NCBI GenBank assembly: GCA_021787255.1
Contig: JAJYMD010000174.1
Location: 1 to 7,671 of the forward strand
Direction of reading: 5' to 3'
Length of the DNA: 7,671 bases
From: Actinomycetes bacterium
GTDB lineage: Bacteria > Actinomycetota > Acidimicrobiia > Acidimicrobiales > RAAP-2
This document shows positions 1 through 7,671 of this stretch, in pieces. The notes beneath the pieces are model-generated. The model was not told the origin of the DNA, did not search any database, and saw only the letters and a program-made list of their open reading frames with translations. The position numbers and the translations under genes are program-made. Numbering within the stretch: position 1 is the stretch's first letter; each line of letters starts with the position of its first letter.

Positions 1-1
1 C

Positions 2-964
2 TCGGACCTTCACCGCATCGGCTACCGCTACTTCTATCGAAGGCGTTTCATCGCCGTCGGAGTGCCGTACCTGTGCTGGACGACCATCTACTTCTTCGTC
101 TCGCTACCCGGGTCCGACCTGGGGGTCTTGGGCGGGCTCCAGCACTTCGGCTTCCTCCTCGGCACGGGGTACTACCAGCTGTACTACCTGGTGGTCATCA
201 TGCAGTTCTACATCCTCTTCCCTGCGATGTTCTGGCTGGTGCGCCGTTTCGCGCGTCACCCCTGGGCGGTCGTCGGGGTCGCCCTGGGCGTGCAAGTGGC
301 CATGACGACGTTGATGCACTGGAACGTGGCGCCTGTCTACATGCGCGGGTACTACGCGACGAGGGAGATCACCTCGTACTTCTTCTACCTCGTCGCCGGA
401 ATGGTGGTGGCGCTGCACCTCGGTGCCGTGCACGACTGGCTCCTACGCAACGGCTGGAGGATCTTCGCCGCGACGGTGTTCGCGGCGGTGATTGCCGAAG
501 GGTGGTACATCGCTGCCGCCCGGCACGCCGTCTCGTGGATGGGCTCGGCGTCGGACCCGCTCCAACCGATCGTCATTCCCTTCAACATCGGTGCGATCGC
601 CTGCGTCTACCTCTTCGGCGTGTGGCTTGTCGCCCCTGGTCGGTCGCGCCGCATCCGGTCCATGGCGATGTCAGGCTCGGACAATTCCTACACCGTCTAC
701 CTCGCGCAGATGCTCTTCGTCTACGCGCTCGCAGACCTCGGCTGGCACTCGCTCGACCGCGCCGTGCCGTGGCCGTTGGTGACCGCGGCCGCCGTGGCCA
801 TCATCTTCCTCGCCTGCGTGCTGATGTCGAGCGTGCTCGCGCGAACGCCGCTCGCCGTCGCGCTCACCGGGCGAAAGCGCGAGCGATGGTCCAGCTGGCT
901 TCCCGAGGGGCTCCGAGGGGATGGGCAGGGCGGGCGGCGGGAGCCAGTCTCGCAGCTCGGATGA
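2..964 (+). CDS. Acyltransferase 3 family integral membrane protein, 5'-truncated by window edge
   Basis: The frame is open from base 2 and ends at TGA 962-964, showing about 320 residues. The protein is strongly hydrophobic, with roughly eight to nine membrane segments visible. It aligns by eye along its whole length with the next gene: a basic RRRF..VPYL segment near the left edge, GYYQLYYLVV..QFY..FP..WLVRR (from about 167), an ITSYFFYLVAG block, a SDNSYTVYLAQ block and the ending RTPLAVALTG. From that alignment about 70 N-terminal residues lie outside the window, including the segment that should carry the AT3 R/K-X10-H motif. AT3 proteins (PF01757; OafA, WecH) move acyl groups across or onto envelope polysaccharides, lipids or small molecules. 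The substrate cannot be read from sequence. GTG at 62 is an internal codon, not the start, because the homologous RRRF segment precedes it. The stop overlaps the next start (ATGA), indicating one transcript and coupled translation. Confidence 0.85.
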   Translation, partial: SDLHRIGYRYFYRRRFIAVGVPYLCWTTIYFFVSLPGSDLGVLGGLQHFGFLLGTGYYQLYYLVVIMQFYILFPAMFWLVRRFARHPWAVVGVALGVQVAMTTLMHWNVAPVYMRGYYATREITSYFFYLVAGMVVALHLGAVHDWLLRNGWRIFAATVFAAVIAEGWYIAAARHAVSWMGSASDPLQPIVIPFNIGAIACVYLFGVWLVAPGRSRRIRSMAMSGSDNSYTVYLAQMLFVYALADLGWHSLDRAVPWPLVTAAAVAIIFLACVLMSSVLARTPLAVALTGRKRERWSSWLPEGLRGDGQGGRREPVSQLG

Positions 965-2178
965 GCGACGGCGTCCTCGCCGAAGACGGGAAGCCGAACC
1001 GCGCCTACCTCAGGCAGTTCGATCTCTACCGAGTCGTCGCGTTCGTCGGTGTCATCGCTCAGCACGCGGTCCTCTGGCCCGTCCCGGCAGGGAGCGACGT
1101 CGGCTGGAGCCTCGTGATGGTGCTGCACGCCACGCGGGAGGTGTTCTTCTTCCTCTCCGCGCTGGTCGCGGGCTACAGCCAGCTCGCTACACGGCGTCCG
1201 GTCGTCAGGCTGTGGGTCCACCGCCTCGGTGCAGTGCTGGTGCCCTATCTCATCTGGACGGGGATCTACGTCGTCTACACCCTCGAGTCGTCCGCCCGTC
1301 CGGTCACAGCCGGTTCGACGATCGTCCACGACCTGTTGAACGGCTACTACCAGCTGTACTTCCTCGTGGTCCTCTTCCAGTTCTACGTCGTGCTTCCCGG
1401 GCTCGTCTGGCTCGTTCGCCGCACCAGAGGTCATCACGGCATCGTGTTCGGCACGAGCCTCGTGCTGCAGCTCGCGATGATGACCGTCTCTCACTACTTC
1501 TTCTGGCACGGCGGCTCGCTGCACGCGCTGCGGGCCGTCGACCTGCGCATCATCACACCCCGCTACGTCACGAGCTACCAGCTCTATTTCGTGAGCGGCG
1601 TGCTCGCCGCCGACCATCTCGGCGAGCTGCAGGGGCTCGTCGAGCGGCACTCCGCCCGGATCCTGTGGGGAGTGCTCGGGGTCGGCCTTGTCGCGGAGGG
1701 GTACTACGCGCTCGGGCTCGAGATCGGGAACACTCCGGGTCACGCGTCGGACCTGTTCCAGCCGGTCGCCGCCGTCTGGTTCCTGGCCGCCTGCGCAGGG
1801 CTCTGGGCGCTCGGCTGGCGCTGGGCCGAGAGGGCGGCGGCACGTGCGCCGACGCCCGTCGACCGGCTGGTCACGTGGGGCGCCGATGCATCGGGTGGGT
1901 ACTACCTTGCCCATGTGCTCGTGCTCCAGCTGATCTTCACGGGGCTGTCGCACGCGGGGCTCACGCAGCCGGGCACCTGGGGCGTTGCGAGTGCGATCCT
2001 GTTCGTGGGAACGCTGCTCGCCACCGGCGCCCTTGTGGCGGTGCTGTTGCGGACGCCGCTGCGGGCGGTCCTGACCGGGCCCGATCGACGCAAGGAGCGC
2101 GCTGCGCTGCCCGTCTATCCCGCGCGGGAGCGACCGCGGGCGATGGCCGACGCGATCGCCCCGGCGATCACGCGGTAG
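961..2178 (+). CDS. Acyltransferase 3 family integral membrane protein, complete
   Basis: The ATG at 961 overlaps the upstream TGA (ATGA), giving 405 residues and a TAG at 2176-2178. Near the N-terminus R24 and H35 are separated by exactly ten residues (YRVVAF...AQH), the R/K-X10-H signature of AT3 proteins. EVFFFLSALVAGY (about 60-72) corresponds to the family's 'FF.LSG' block, and a basic loop before VPYLIW (about 82-98) corresponds to the RXXR region. About ten membrane segments follow, with a basic cytoplasmic-looking C-terminus (TGPDRRKER). The length suits an AT3 domain without a fused SGNH domain. It is clearly paralogous to the upstream gene, so the pair probably arose by tandem duplication. 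The likely role is acylation of a cell-surface or secreted carbohydrate or lipid; the acceptor is unknown. The open frame extends far upstream of 961, but that part is only an overlapping shadow of the first gene. The last 64 bp overlap the convergent hydrolase gene. Confidence 0.9.
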   Translation: MSDGVLAEDGKPNRAYLRQFDLYRVVAFVGVIAQHAVLWPVPAGSDVGWSLVMVLHATREVFFFLSALVAGYSQLATRRPVVRLWVHRLGAVLVPYLIWTGIYVVYTLESSARPVTAGSTIVHDLLNGYYQLYFLVVLFQFYVVLPGLVWLVRRTRGHHGIVFGTSLVLQLAMMTVSHYFFWHGGSLHALRAVDLRIITPRYVTSYQLYFVSGVLAADHLGELQGLVERHSARILWGVLGVGLVAEGYYALGLEIGNTPGHASDLFQPVAAVWFLAACAGLWALGWRWAERAAARAPTPVDRLVTWGADASGGYYLAHVLVLQLIFTGLSHAGLTQPGTWGVASAILFVGTLLATGALVAVLLRTPLRAVLTGPDRRKERAALPVYPARERPRAMADAIAPAITR

Positions 2179-3005
2179 CCGGCCGGGGTCGGGTGGATGT
2201 TGCGGTCGGTGCACATCCAGGTCTGCGCGCATGCGGTCTCGACCGCGTCAGGTGCGGCGGCTCTCGCCCCGGTGTCGGGGACCTGGGCGACCACAGCACC
2301 GGCTCGTGCGTAGGCAGCCGAGAGCACGTCGTTCAGCCGGTCGAAGACCGCGACGGTCGCGTCGGCGAACGCCACTTGCCCGAAGTGCGCGTCGGCGACG
2401 TAAGGGTCGCCGTGCTGCAGCCCGACGATGAGCAGCCTCCGGTCGCCCGCGGCGCGGAGCTCAGCGAGGATCTCGGGGACTGCCCGCGCGACGCGCCCGA
2501 TCGCGGTGCTGACGCAGCGCTCGTCGACGTGGTGGTAGGCGAGGCACGGCCAGATGTCGTTGAAGCCGAAGTCGACGGTGACGAGGACCACCTCGCCGGG
2601 GTGTGCCTCGATGAAGCGCACCGCTGTGCTCAGCTCCGACCCCGAAGGGTACCGGCACGCCCCCACGCCATCGAGCGCTCCTTGCGCGGTGATGCCCGGG
2701 CAGCCGAAGTCGACCAGCCGAAGCCCCGGCCAGCGGCGCTGCTCCATCGCCGTGAGATCGTCGGCGTAGCCCTGGTCGGTCCGCGCGCCATGGGGGTGAT
2801 GCGGCACGGGCTGGACGCCGACCGCCTCGGACGCCCCGACCGCCACGTAGTAGGGGCCGGACCGGCCGGACGTGCGCGTGGCCGCGCCCGCGGGGAGGGC
2901 GCTCAGAAGGGCTGCGGTCGTCGCGAGCACCGCGCCGAGGAGGACGCGAGCCGCGCGGTGTGACGCGTTGGGGCCGTGATGGGCCTGGGGACCGGGACCT
3001 CGCAC
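2115..3005 (-). CDS. Secreted SGNH/GDSL-type hydrolase
   Basis: From GTG at 3005 the product has 296 residues. It begins with a signal peptide: basic SHRAAR (15-20), hydrophobic core about 21-37, and an ALPAGAA cleavage region near 36-42. SGNH blocks follow: block I YYVAVGASEAVGVQP (Ser59 nucleophile), a block II-like DFGCPGIT (G101), block III GFND (Asn149) and block V DRNIHP (Asp267, His271). Block I has Ala where the family usually has Asp (GAS instead of GDS), but all S-G-N-H residues are present. Six Cys in the mature part (102, 117, 154, 164, 259, 265) could form disulfides, fitting an exported enzyme. The likely activity is ester hydrolysis or acyl transfer outside the membrane; the substrate is unknown. 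The frame also allows GTG at 3053 or 3110. The latter would run into the divergent mutase gene and give a very long pre-signal segment, so 3005 is preferred. The 3' end (TAG at 2117-2115) overlaps the AT3 gene tail to tail. Confidence 0.88.
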   Translation of the reverse strand: MRGPGPQAHHGPNASHRAARVLLGAVLATTAALLSALPAGAATRTSGRSGPYYVAVGASEAVGVQPVPHHPHGARTDQGYADDLTAMEQRRWPGLRLVDFGCPGITAQGALDGVGACRYPSGSELSTAVRFIEAHPGEVVLVTVDFGFNDIWPCLAYHHVDERCVSTAIGRVARAVPEILAELRAAGDRRLLIVGLQHGDPYVADAHFGQVAFADATVAVFDRLNDVLSAAYARAGAVVAQVPDTGARAAAPDAVETACAQTWMCTDRNIHPTPAGYRVIAGAIASAIARGRSRAG

Positions 3006-3090
3006 CGGAGCGACGGTAGCGGGCGCGCGTGTTGCCGCGGCCGCGGCATCCACGTGGCCGGTCCGAGGGATCGCGCCGTAGCCTTTGTCC
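3006..3090. promoter_or_regulatory. Divergent intergenic region with two possible leaderless promoters
   Basis: This gap of about 85 bp separates the divergent hydrolase and mutase starts. On the minus strand TACCGT (3018-3013) fits the actinobacterial -10 form TANNNT and lies 7 nt before GTG 3005. On the plus strand TAGCCT (3079-3084) fits the same form and lies 6 nt before GTG 3091. That spacing is what is expected when transcription starts at the first base of the start codon. No well-placed Shine-Dalgarno sequence precedes either start; the only GA-rich run, GAGGGA at 3065-3070, is 14-20 nt from the mutase candidates. No clear -35 box is visible. TANNNT is a weak pattern, so both calls are tentative. 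Confidence 0.3.
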
Positions 3091-4683
3091 GTGGCATCGC
3101 GTGACGACACGACGCGGCGGACCGACTCGGGGATCGAGATCCTCCCTGTCTACGGTCCTGGCGCTCTCGGCGGCTGGGATCCTGCGGAGAAGCTCGGCGA
3201 GCCCGGACGGTACCCCTTCACCCGAGGGGTGCACCCGGAGATGTACCGGCGCCGCCTGTGGACGATGCGCCAGTACGCAGGGTTCGGCACCGCCGAGTCG
3301 ACCAACGAGCGCTTCAAGTTCCTGCTCCAGCACGGCCAGACCGGGCTCTCGTGCGCCTTCGACCTGCCGACCCAGATGGGCTACGACTCGGACCATCCTC
3401 GGGCCGACGGCGAAGTCGGCAAGGTCGGCGTCGCCGTGGACTCGCTGGCCGACATGCGGCTCCTTCTCGCAGGGCTGCCGCTCGAGCAGGTCACCACGTC
3501 GATGACCATCAACGCGACGGCGGCCATCCTGTTGCTCCTCTACGAGCTCGTGGCCGAGGAGGAGGGGATCGGCGGAGCCCAGCTCGGCGGCACGATCCAG
3601 AACGACATCTTGAAGGAGTACATCGCCCGCGGCACCTACATCTATCCGCCTCGCCCCTCGATGCGCCTGATCGTCGACACCTTCGCGTACTGCCGGGACC
3701 ACCTGCCCAGCTGGAACAGCATCTCGATCTCGGGCTACCACATCCGGGAGGCGGGCTCGACGGCGGTGCAGGAGGTCGCCTTCACCCTCGCCGACGGGAT
3801 CGCGTACGTCGAGGCCGCGCTCGCAGCGGGGCTCGAGGTCGACGAGATCGCGCCGAGACTGTCGTTCTTCTTCAACTCGCACAACAATCTTTTCGAAGAG
3901 GTCGCGAAGTTCCGCGCGGCGCGACGGATGTGGGCGAGGATCATGACGGAACGCTTCGGGGCCAAGGAGGAGCGCTCGAAGATGCTGCGTTTCCATGCGC
4001 AGACGGGTGGATCGACGTTGACGGCGCAGCAGCCGGAGAACAACATCGTGCGTGTGACCGTCCAGGCGCTCGCCGCGGCCCTCGGAGGTACCCAGAGCCT
4101 CCACACCAACGGGTTCGACGAGGCGCTCGGCCTTCCCACCGAGCGGGCGGCGAAGCTTGCCTTGCGCACCCAGCAGGTCGTCGGCTACGAGACCGGAATC
4201 GCCGACACGGCGGACCCGCTTGCCGGGTCGTACTACGTCGAGGCGCTCACCGACGAGGTGGAGCGGCGAGCAATCGACTACCTGCGGCGCATCGACGAGA
4301 TGGGAGGGGCGGTCGCCGCGATCGAGGCACGCTTCCCCCAGGACGAGATCGAGGCGGCCGCGTACGCGTACGCGAAGGCGGTCGACGACGGCGAGAAGGT
4401 CGTGGTCGGCGTCAACCGGTTCGTCGACGAGGAGGTCGAGCCTGCCGAGGTGTTCCCGGTCGACCCCGAGCTCCAGCGCACGCAGGTGGCACGCCTCGAG
4501 CGCGTGCGCGCCGAGCGAGATGCCGGCGCTGTCGAGGCCGCGCTCGAAGACGTGCGCGCTGCGGCACGTGGCACGCAGAACCTTCTCGTCCCGATGAAAG
4601 AGGCGTTGCGCCGGATGGCCACGCTCGGCGAGGTCTCCGACGCCCTGCGTGCCGAGTGGGGCGTCTACAGCCCGGGAGGCTGA
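3091..4683 (+). CDS. Methylmalonyl-CoA mutase-type acyl-CoA mutase large (catalytic) subunit, stand-alone
   Basis: The product (530 residues from GTG 3091; TTG 3085 would add two) is the TIM-barrel half of a B12-dependent acyl-CoA mutase. The N-terminus carries PVYGP..., [20 protein letters not shown] and [16 protein letters not shown], followed by [19 protein letters not shown]. Aligned by eye with Propionibacterium MutB at a constant offset of 27, the substrate and CoA contacts are all present: Tyr62 (Tyr89), Ser87 (Ser114), Ser137 and Thr139 (Ser164, Thr166), Arg180 (Arg207), His217 (His244), Arg256 and Ser258 (Arg283, Ser285). The Tyr/Arg pair that holds the substrate carboxylate is replaced in isobutyryl-CoA mutases, and the Tyr in hydroxyisobutyryl-CoA mutase, so (R)-methylmalonyl-CoA to succinyl-CoA is the likely reaction. 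The protein ends without a cobalamin-binding domain (no DxHxxG), as in archaeal-type two-subunit enzymes, so a partner subunit must lie elsewhere. An in-frame TAG at 3079-3081 limits the start to 3085 or 3091. Confidence 0.93.
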   Translation: MASRDDTTRRTDSGIEILPVYGPGALGGWDPAEKLGEPGRYPFTRGVHPEMYRRRLWTMRQYAGFGTAESTNERFKFLLQHGQTGLSCAFDLPTQMGYDSDHPRADGEVGKVGVAVDSLADMRLLLAGLPLEQVTTSMTINATAAILLLLYELVAEEEGIGGAQLGGTIQNDILKEYIARGTYIYPPRPSMRLIVDTFAYCRDHLPSWNSISISGYHIREAGSTAVQEVAFTLADGIAYVEAALAAGLEVDEIAPRLSFFFNSHNNLFEEVAKFRAARRMWARIMTERFGAKEERSKMLRFHAQTGGSTLTAQQPENNIVRVTVQALAAALGGTQSLHTNGFDEALGLPTERAAKLALRTQQVVGYETGIADTADPLAGSYYVEALTDEVERRAIDYLRRIDEMGGAVAAIEARFPQDEIEAAAYAYAKAVDDGEKVVVGVNRFVDEEVEPAEVFPVDPELQRTQVARLERVRAERDAGAVEAALEDVRAAARGTQNLLVPMKEALRRMATLGEVSDALRAEWGVYSPGG

Positions 4684-4737
4684 TCCCCGTACAGCCCGGG
4701 AGGCTGATCCCCATACAGCCCGGGAGGCTGATCCCCC
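4666..4737. repeat. Three tandem copies of a 24-bp unit spanning the mutase stop codon
   Basis: Units lie at 4666-4689, 4690-4713 and 4714-4737 and share the core CAGCCCGGGAGGCTGATCCC. They differ only at the last base (G, A, C). The first unit encodes the last mutase residues (YSPGG) and the TGA stop. Because 24 is divisible by three, each later unit repeats YSPGG-stop in the same frame, giving three successive TGA stops. The near-identity suggests recent slippage or unequal exchange. The array fills most of the gap between the convergent mutase and amidohydrolase genes. Confidence 0.95.
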
Positions 4738-4741
4738 GGGC
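4718..4741. terminator. Possible GC-rich hairpin between convergent genes
   Basis: GCCCGGG (4718-4724) can pair with CCCGGGC (4735-4741) around a 10-nt loop, formed by the third repeat unit and the base pairs just after it. It sits between the mutase stop (4683) and the amidohydrolase stop (4748), where a bidirectional terminator would be useful. Neither strand has a T-run after the stem, so this is not a classical intrinsic terminator, although T-less hairpins are described in Actinobacteria. The repeats also allow alternative pairings between their CCCGGG palindromes. Confidence 0.3.
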
Positions 4742-4747
4742 AGCGGC

Positions 4748-5893
4748 TCACGCCAGCAGGTGCTCGCGTAGGGACGGCTGGGTCGCGGCGTCGATCGCCG
4801 TCCAGGCGAGCGCGGTCGCTCCGTCGCGCACTGCTACGTCGCCAGATGGCGTGACGGTCGCGGCGGCGAACGCGTGCTGGTGGTTGACGGCGCCGCCGGT
4901 GTGCAGGCCGATCAGCGGGTGGATCGTCGGGACGGCGAGCGAAACGTTGGCCATGTCGGTCGAGAAGGTCGGGAGCGGCGCCCCTTCGTCGTCCAGCGTG
5001 AACCTGCGCCCCAGCGCTTCGGCGTTGGCGCGGTACGCGGCGAGGAGCGGCGCGTCGCTCTGCATATGGGAGTACACCGGCGAGCACTCCTCGAAGGAGA
5101 CGGTCGCGCCCGTTGCGTGCGCTCCCGCCTCGAAGCACGCACGAACCCGTTGGTCCAGCCGCTGGAGGTCGGGGAGCGTCGTGGCGCGGCACATGAAGCG
5201 GCCGCGGACCTTCTCGGGGATGATGTTCGCCGCCACGCCGCCTTCGAGCACCACCCCGTGCACCTGGTCGCCGGGGTGGAGCTGCTGGCGCAGGAGCCCG
5301 ATCCCGACCTGTGCAACGGTCATCGCGTCGAGCGCGTTGACGCCTTCCCACGGCGCAGCGGACGCGTGGGCCTCACGCCCGGAGAAGGCCACGTCGAAGT
5401 GCGACACCGCGAGGCATTGCCCGGCAAGGCGGTCTACCGGCCAGGGGTGCACCATCATCGCTGCATGGGCGCCGTCGAATGCGCCCCGTTCGAGCATGAG
5501 CACCTTCCCTCCGCCGCCCTCTTCGCCGGGAGTGCCCAGGACGAGGACGGTGAGCCCGACCTCGTCCGCGATCTCGGCGAGCGCGAGGCCAGCGCCAACC
5601 GCAGCAGCCGAGATCACGTTGTGCCCGCACGCGTGGCCGACGTCGGGCAGGGCGTCGTACTCGGCGCAGATCGCCACGACGAGCTCTCCGCTCCCGGCGC
5701 GCGCCGAGAAGGCGGTCGGCATCCCGTAGGCGCCCATGGTCACCTCGAACCCGTCCAGCATGCTCGCGACCGCCGTAGCGGAGCGGTGCTCCTCGAACGA
5801 CGTCTCGGGATGGGCGTGGAGGTCGTGGCTCAACGCGACCAGGTCTCCGATGCGCCGGTCGATGACCGACGCGGCTCGCAGCTTGGGGTCCAT
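4748..5893 (-). CDS. M20 family amidohydrolase/metallopeptidase (M20D, PM20D2/AbgB-like)
   Basis: ATG at 5893 gives 381 residues ending at TGA 4750-4748. Family landmarks in order are HDLHAHPETSFEE (23-35), AEYDALPDVGHACGHN (78-92, with metal ligands Cys89 and His91), TPGEEGGGGK (121-130, with the Glu124-Glu125 catalytic/metal pair), MMVHPW (147-151, His149), the dimerisation-domain block SGREAHASAAPWEGVNALDA (171-190), and a C-terminal GLHTGGAVNHQH segment (329-340) supplying the last His ligand. No signal peptide is visible, so it is probably cytosolic. M20D enzymes hydrolyse N-acyl amino acids, aminobenzoyl-glutamate, dipeptides or similar amides; the AEYDALP/GHACGHN form resembles the PM20D2 and AbgA/AbgB group. 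The substrate is not readable. The frame extends upstream to an ATG at 5956, but that part overlaps the carboxylase biotinyl tail. The start at 5893 lies 7 bp after the original carboxylase stop, implying one operon. Confidence 0.92.
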   Translation of the reverse strand: MDPKLRAASVIDRRIGDLVALSHDLHAHPETSFEEHRSATAVASMLDGFEVTMGAYGMPTAFSARAGSGELVVAICAEYDALPDVGHACGHNVISAAAVGAGLALAEIADEVGLTVLVLGTPGEEGGGGKVLMLERGAFDGAHAAMMVHPWPVDRLAGQCLAVSHFDVAFSGREAHASAAPWEGVNALDAMTVAQVGIGLLRQQLHPGDQVHGVVLEGGVAANIIPEKVRGRFMCRATTLPDLQRLDQRVRACFEAGAHATGATVSFEECSPVYSHMQSDAPLLAAYRANAEALGRRFTLDDEGAPLPTFSTDMANVSLAVPTIHPLIGLHTGGAVNHQHAFAAATVTPSGDVAVRDGATALAWTAIDAATQPSLREHLLA

Positions 5894-5900
5894 GACCGCG

Positions 5901-6014
5901 CTACTCGATGATCGCGACCACGTCGCCGCCGCCCACCGAGTCACCGGCGACCACATGGACCTCCCTCACGACGCCGTCCCGCTCGACGCTGATGGCGTTC
6001 TCCATCTTCATCGC
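5901..6014 (-). pseudogene. Detached biotinyl-lysine tail of the carboxylase alpha subunit
   Basis: Immediately after the amber codon at 6017-6015 the same reading frame continues for 37 codons to TAG 5903-5901. It begins AMKMENA, the biotinylation motif with the acceptor Lys encoded at 6008-6006, and continues as the normal C-terminal half of a biotinyl domain (VVREVHVVAGDSV...GDVVAIIE). No frameshift or other damage is seen. With Glu in place of the stop (VCIL-E-AMKMEN) the whole gene would be about 590 codons within the window, close to the usual 600 of AccA3/PccA proteins. The ATG at 6011, one codon after the stop, could in theory restart translation and give a 36-residue peptide. It is listed as a broken-gene fragment, although sequencing error is a strong alternative. 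Confidence 0.85.

Positions 6015-7671
<1,657 letters not shown>

Noticed and set aside
73..960. Upstream in-frame extension of the second AT3 gene
   Set aside because: The open frame runs back to 73, but that part is Arg-rich shadow sequence of the first AT3 gene. The family-like N-terminus with R-X10-H begins after ATG 961.
721..2232. 503-codon open frame on the minus strand
   Set aside because: It is antisense to both AT3 genes, rich in Arg/Asp/Glu/Pro with no recognisable motif, and the plus-strand genes explain this region.
4088..4100. Short sequence GGTACCCAGAGC shared between the mutase (about 4088) and the carboxylase linker (about 6220)
   Set aside because: It is a 12-base match inside coding sequence of different frames with no flanking similarity, so it is probably chance.
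2461..4104. 547-codon open frame on the minus strand
   Set aside because: It is antisense to the mutase and overlaps the SGNH gene in another frame. Its composition is typical of shadow frames, while the mutase shows full-length catalytic motif conservation.
3258..5729. 823-codon open frame on the plus strand
   Set aside because: It overlaps the mutase and amidohydrolase genes out of frame; its translation is Arg/Gly/Ala-rich with no family resemblance. It is a by-product of high GC and rare stops.
5894..5956. N-terminal extension of the amidohydrolase to ATG 5956
   Set aside because: These 21 codons lie within the carboxylase biotinyl tail and give a Trp/Ser-rich sequence unlike the family. 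ATG 5893 directly after the tail's stop fits better.

Overview
The window is very GC-rich, densely coding bacterial DNA with heavy G/C use at third codon positions and GTG starts. Together with the gene families (a separate-subunit acyl-CoA mutase, an AccA3/PccA-type fused biotin carboxylase, and a secreted SGNH hydrolase beginning like the actinobacterial 'VALGDSLAAGVQP' family), this suggests a high-GC Actinomycetota. Placement below phylum is a guess. No RNA gene, insertion sequence, CRISPR array or replication origin was seen.

Layout. Left third: two tandem, related acyltransferase-3 (AT3) membrane proteins on the plus strand. The first is cut by the window edge, and the two are joined by an ATGA stop/start overlap. 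A secreted SGNH/GDSL-type hydrolase on the minus strand converges on the second and overlaps its 3' end by 64 bp. This looks like a cell-envelope or glycan acylation locus: membrane acyl donors plus an extracytoplasmic esterase-like enzyme.

Middle: a methylmalonyl-CoA mutase-type large subunit on the plus strand, divergent from the hydrolase across a short gap. It is the catalytic barrel only, without the cobalamin-binding domain, so a separate small subunit must be encoded elsewhere. Its stop codon lies in the first unit of a 3 x 24-bp tandem repeat, so TGA recurs in frame three times.

Right third, minus strand: a biotin-dependent acyl-CoA carboxylase alpha subunit (biotin carboxylase plus BCCP, 5' end just outside the window) followed 7 bp later by an M20D-type amidohydrolase. 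A carboxylase and a mutase fit the propionyl-CoA to methylmalonyl-CoA to succinyl-CoA route. The carboxyltransferase beta subunit, epimerase and mutase small subunit are not in the window.

The most striking observation is an in-frame amber codon (TAG, minus strand, 6017-6015) one codon before the AMKM biotinylation motif. The 37-residue biotinyl tail is otherwise perfectly preserved in the same frame and ends at a normal TAG next to the amidohydrolase start. As read, the carboxylase product stops just short of its biotin-accepting lysine. This could be a sequencing or assembly error (one G-to-T on the coding strand), a fresh nonsense mutation, or read-through or reinitiation. TAG also ends other genes here, so global amber reassignment is unlikely.
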